From: Acidobacteria bacterium 37-71-11
GTDB lineage: Bacteria; Acidobacteriota; Thermoanaerobaculia; Thermoanaerobaculales; Thermoanaerobaculaceae
DNA: 16,501 nt
Direction: 5' to 3'
Assembly (NCBI GenBank): GCA_002279285.1
Contig: NCBR01000023.1
Span: 1-16,501, forward strand
A program made the translations under genes and the position numbers. Each line of letters opens with the position of its first letter. Positions within the stretch are counted from its first letter, which is position 1. The notes below the pieces were generated by a model. The model had not been told where the DNA came from, did not search any database, and saw only the letters and a list, made by a program, of their open reading frames with translations. Positions 15,052 through 16,501 of the stretch are shown piece by piece.

Positions 15052-16124
15052 GGAAGCTCGACCCCTGGCTGCTGCTTGCCGCGCTCGCGATCTCGGTGGG
15101 CTCGTACCTCGCCCAGGGCTCGACGGCCAAGGCGCTCGCGACGCCCGGCTTCGCGAACCGCCAGATCGTCTGGCTCGCCGTGGGCGGCGTCCTCATCATC
15201 CTGTTCGCCTTCACCGACTACCGGGTGCTGGCGCGCCTCTCGCCGTTGCTCTACGTCGCCTCGATCGGCGTGCTGGCCGCCATGTTCGTGGTCGCCCCCG
15301 TACGCGCGGGGACCCACAGGTGGCTGCTGTTCGGCTCGTTCACGGTGCAGCCCTCGGATTTTGCGCGCATCGCCACGATCCTTGCGGTGGCGGCCCTGGC
15401 CGGGGAACACCGGAAAGACCTGCTCGACCTCAGGACCGTCGCCCGCCTGGCCGTGATGGTTGGCCTCCCGGCGCTGCTCGTTCTGGCCCAGCCGGACCTC
15501 GGGACCGCGGTCACCTTCGGCCCGATCCTGCTCGCGGCTCTCTGGCTCGGAGGGTTGCCGTGGCGCGCCTGGGTCGGCCTCGCCCTCGCCGGCCTCGTCG
15601 TGGTCGGCTGCGCCTGGTTCTGGGTGCTGCGGCCCTACCAGCAGGAGCGCATCCTCACGTTCGTCGACCCGGACCGGGCGCCGTACAGCTCCGGGTACCA
15701 GCAGCGCCAGTCCAAGATCGCGGTCGGCTCCGGCGAGGTCACCGGCAAGGGGCTGCAGTCGGGCACCCAGTCGCAGCTCCGGTTCCTGCCCGCCCAGTAC
15801 ACCGACTTCATCTTCGCCGTGTGGGCCGAGGAGACCGGTTTCGTCGGGTCGGCGCTCCTGCTCGCCGCCTACGCCCTGCTGGTCTACCGCGTCTTCGTGA
15901 TCGCGCTTGCCGCCCGCGACCGCGTCGGCGCCATCTTCGCCGGGTGCGCCGGCGCCGTGCTCGGCACCCAGATCCTCGTCAACGTGGGCATGGTGACCGG
16001 GCTCGCCCCGACCACCGGGATCACGCTGCCGTTGCTGTCGTACGGCGGATCGTCGGTAGTCGCCACCTGCATCGTCCTGGGGATCCTGCAGAGCATCTGG
16101 CGCCTCCGCTACGCCAACATCTGA
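15048..16124 (+). CDS. rodA: SEDS-family peptidoglycan glycosyltransferase RodA
   Basis: Polymerises lipid II into glycan strands as partner of PBP2 in the rod complex. 358 residues, with about ten membrane segments. SEDS motifs are clear: GTHRWLLFGSFTVQPSDFARI (about 88-107), AQPDLGTA (147-154), the extracellular-loop segment GKGLQSGTQSQLRFLPAQYTDFIFAV with the presumed catalytic Asp at D253, and the C-terminal TGITLPLLSYGGSS. The start is ATG at 15048, overlapping the PBP2 stop as ATGA, so the two partners are translated together. It is the last recognisable gene of the operon; a hairpin follows 56 nt after the stop. Confidence 0.97.
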   Translation: MRKLDPWLLLAALAISVGSYLAQGSTAKALATPGFANRQIVWLAVGGVLIILFAFTDYRVLARLSPLLYVASIGVLAAMFVVAPVRAGTHRWLLFGSFTVQPSDFARIATILAVAALAGEHRKDLLDLRTVARLAVMVGLPALLVLAQPDLGTAVTFGPILLAALWLGGLPWRAWVGLALAGLVVVGCAWFWVLRPYQQERILTFVDPDRAPYSSGYQQRQSKIAVGSGEVTGKGLQSGTQSQLRFLPAQYTDFIFAVWAEETGFVGSALLLAAYALLVYRVFVIALAARDRVGAIFAGCAGAVLGTQILVNVGMVTGLAPTTGITLPLLSYGGSSVVATCIVLGILQSIWRLRYANI

Positions 16125-16180
16125 GCAACCGCCGCTGGCCTTCATCTGACCGTGGGCGCCGCCGGCGTCGGACCATCTAT

Positions 16181-16220
16181 CCGGGCGGGGGGCCCGCGGC
16201 CGCTCCACCCCACCGCCCGG
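16181..16220 (+). terminator. Strong GC hairpin after rodA, possible terminator without U-tract
   Basis: CCGGGCGG (16181-16188) pairs with CCGCCCGG (16213-16220), and the stem continues as GGGG (16189-16192) with CCCC (16208-16211) past a bulged A. That gives 12 base pairs and a 15-nt loop. No T-run follows (CCGCTCTTGCC), so it may be a Rho-dependent or transcript-stabilising structure rather than a classical terminator. Confidence 0.4.
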
Positions 16221-16244
16221 CCGCTCTTGCCCCCCGTGCCCCCC

Positions 16245-16271
16245 GCGAGCCGCGGCGGAGCCGCGTCTCGC
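16245..16271 (+). repeat. Hairpin, 11 bp with one mismatch
   Basis: GCGAG (16245-16249) pairs with CTCGC (16267-16271), then a C/T mismatch, then CGCGGC (16251-16256) pairs with GCCGCG (16260-16265) around a GGA loop. Confidence 0.6.
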
Positions 16272-16304
16272 CGGGCGTTGCGCTCGCCCCGCTCGCGTCC
16301 TCAT

Positions 16305-16319
16305 GTAGCCTCCGGCTAC
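16305..16319 (+). repeat. Perfect 6-bp hairpin
   Basis: GTAGCC and GGCTAC flank a TCC loop. It sits between two C-rich, GCTCC/CCTCC-containing runs. Confidence 0.5.
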
Positions 16320-16440
16320 GCTCCGCTCCTCCCGCCTCGTCCGCCTTGCATCTGGCCCAACGGCGGCGGCGCGGCTACACGCCCCAAGCTGCAAAGCCCT
16401 GCCTGTCGGCGGGGGACCCGTCTTCGAGGGAGGGACGGGA

Positions 16441-16468
16441 GGCTGCGCGGCCTGCGGCCGGCGCAGCC
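16441..16468 (+). repeat. 12-bp GC hairpin at the window's end
   Basis: GGCTGCGC (16441-16448) pairs with GCGCAGCC (16461-16468), and the inner GGCC/GGCC pair closes a TGC loop with one bulged G. Just upstream, CCCGTC (16417-16422) can pair with GACGGG (16434-16439). Confidence 0.55.
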
Positions 16469-16501
16469 GAAGGCGATCGGGAACACCTCCGCGTCGCGGG
16501 G

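Larger units (their letters stand above)
16125..16501. other. Non-coding, hairpin-rich stretch after rodA
   Basis: 377 nt without a supported gene: readings in either direction give only low-complexity Arg/Ala/Pro-rich peptides. The stretch is C-rich on the plus strand in the middle and contains at least four strong inverted repeats, listed separately. It may hold the operon terminator, a repeat cluster or the leader of a gene beyond the window. Confidence 0.7.

Overview
This is a GC-rich bacterial chromosome segment, densely coding, with short or no gaps inside gene blocks. Half of the confident genes (6 of 12) appear to start with GTG, and several neighbours overlap by ATGA or GTGA. The genes are core ones: cell elongation, Holliday-junction processing, folate synthesis, acyl-CoA energy metabolism and envelope protein folding. 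The MreB sequence and a FecR-domain gene placed directly upstream of it remind me of Acidobacteriota, or another deep-branching Gram-negative phylum. That is an impression from memory, not a phylogeny. A periplasmic PpiD/SurA-type foldase fits a two-membrane envelope. I saw no phage, transposase, CRISPR, rRNA or tRNA gene.

Layout. (1) 1-1423, minus strand: a translationally coupled pair, a small helical protein followed by an SPFH-domain protein of the YdjI type, which is cut by the left edge. (2) 1482-1985, plus strand: folK, alone. (3) 2016-4103, minus strand: a fused alpha-beta ADP-forming acyl-CoA synthetase. (4) 4110-4473: a 364-bp gap holding a cluster of five short GC hairpin units bounded by a perfect 24-bp inverted repeat. 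(5) 4474-9182, minus strand: ppiD-like foldase, ruvA, a repeat-filled gap, ruvB and a lipid kinase. The pairs ppiD/ruvA and ruvB/kinase each overlap by 4 nt. (6) 9183-9307: a divergent promoter region. (7) 9308-16124, plus strand: a FecR/FN3/Ig-like envelope protein, then mreB, mreC, mreD, mrdA (PBP2) and rodA, almost certainly one operon. (8) 16125-16501: a non-coding, hairpin-rich stretch.

How the genes work together. Block 7 encodes the rod-complex machinery for side-wall peptidoglycan synthesis: the MreB filament, the MreC/MreD bridge, the RodA glycosyltransferase and the PBP2 transpeptidase. A membrane-anchored FecR-type protein leads the operon 6 nt ahead of mreB. The divergent block couples outer-envelope protein folding with RuvAB branch migration and a membrane-lipid kinase.

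I did not find a clearly new multi-gene system. The signals most worth a second look are the composite intergenic repeats, where both larger gaps on the left side carry the same two repeat families in the same relative order; the FecR-type gene heading the mre operon; a likely zinc site in PBP2; and the stacked hairpins after rodA.
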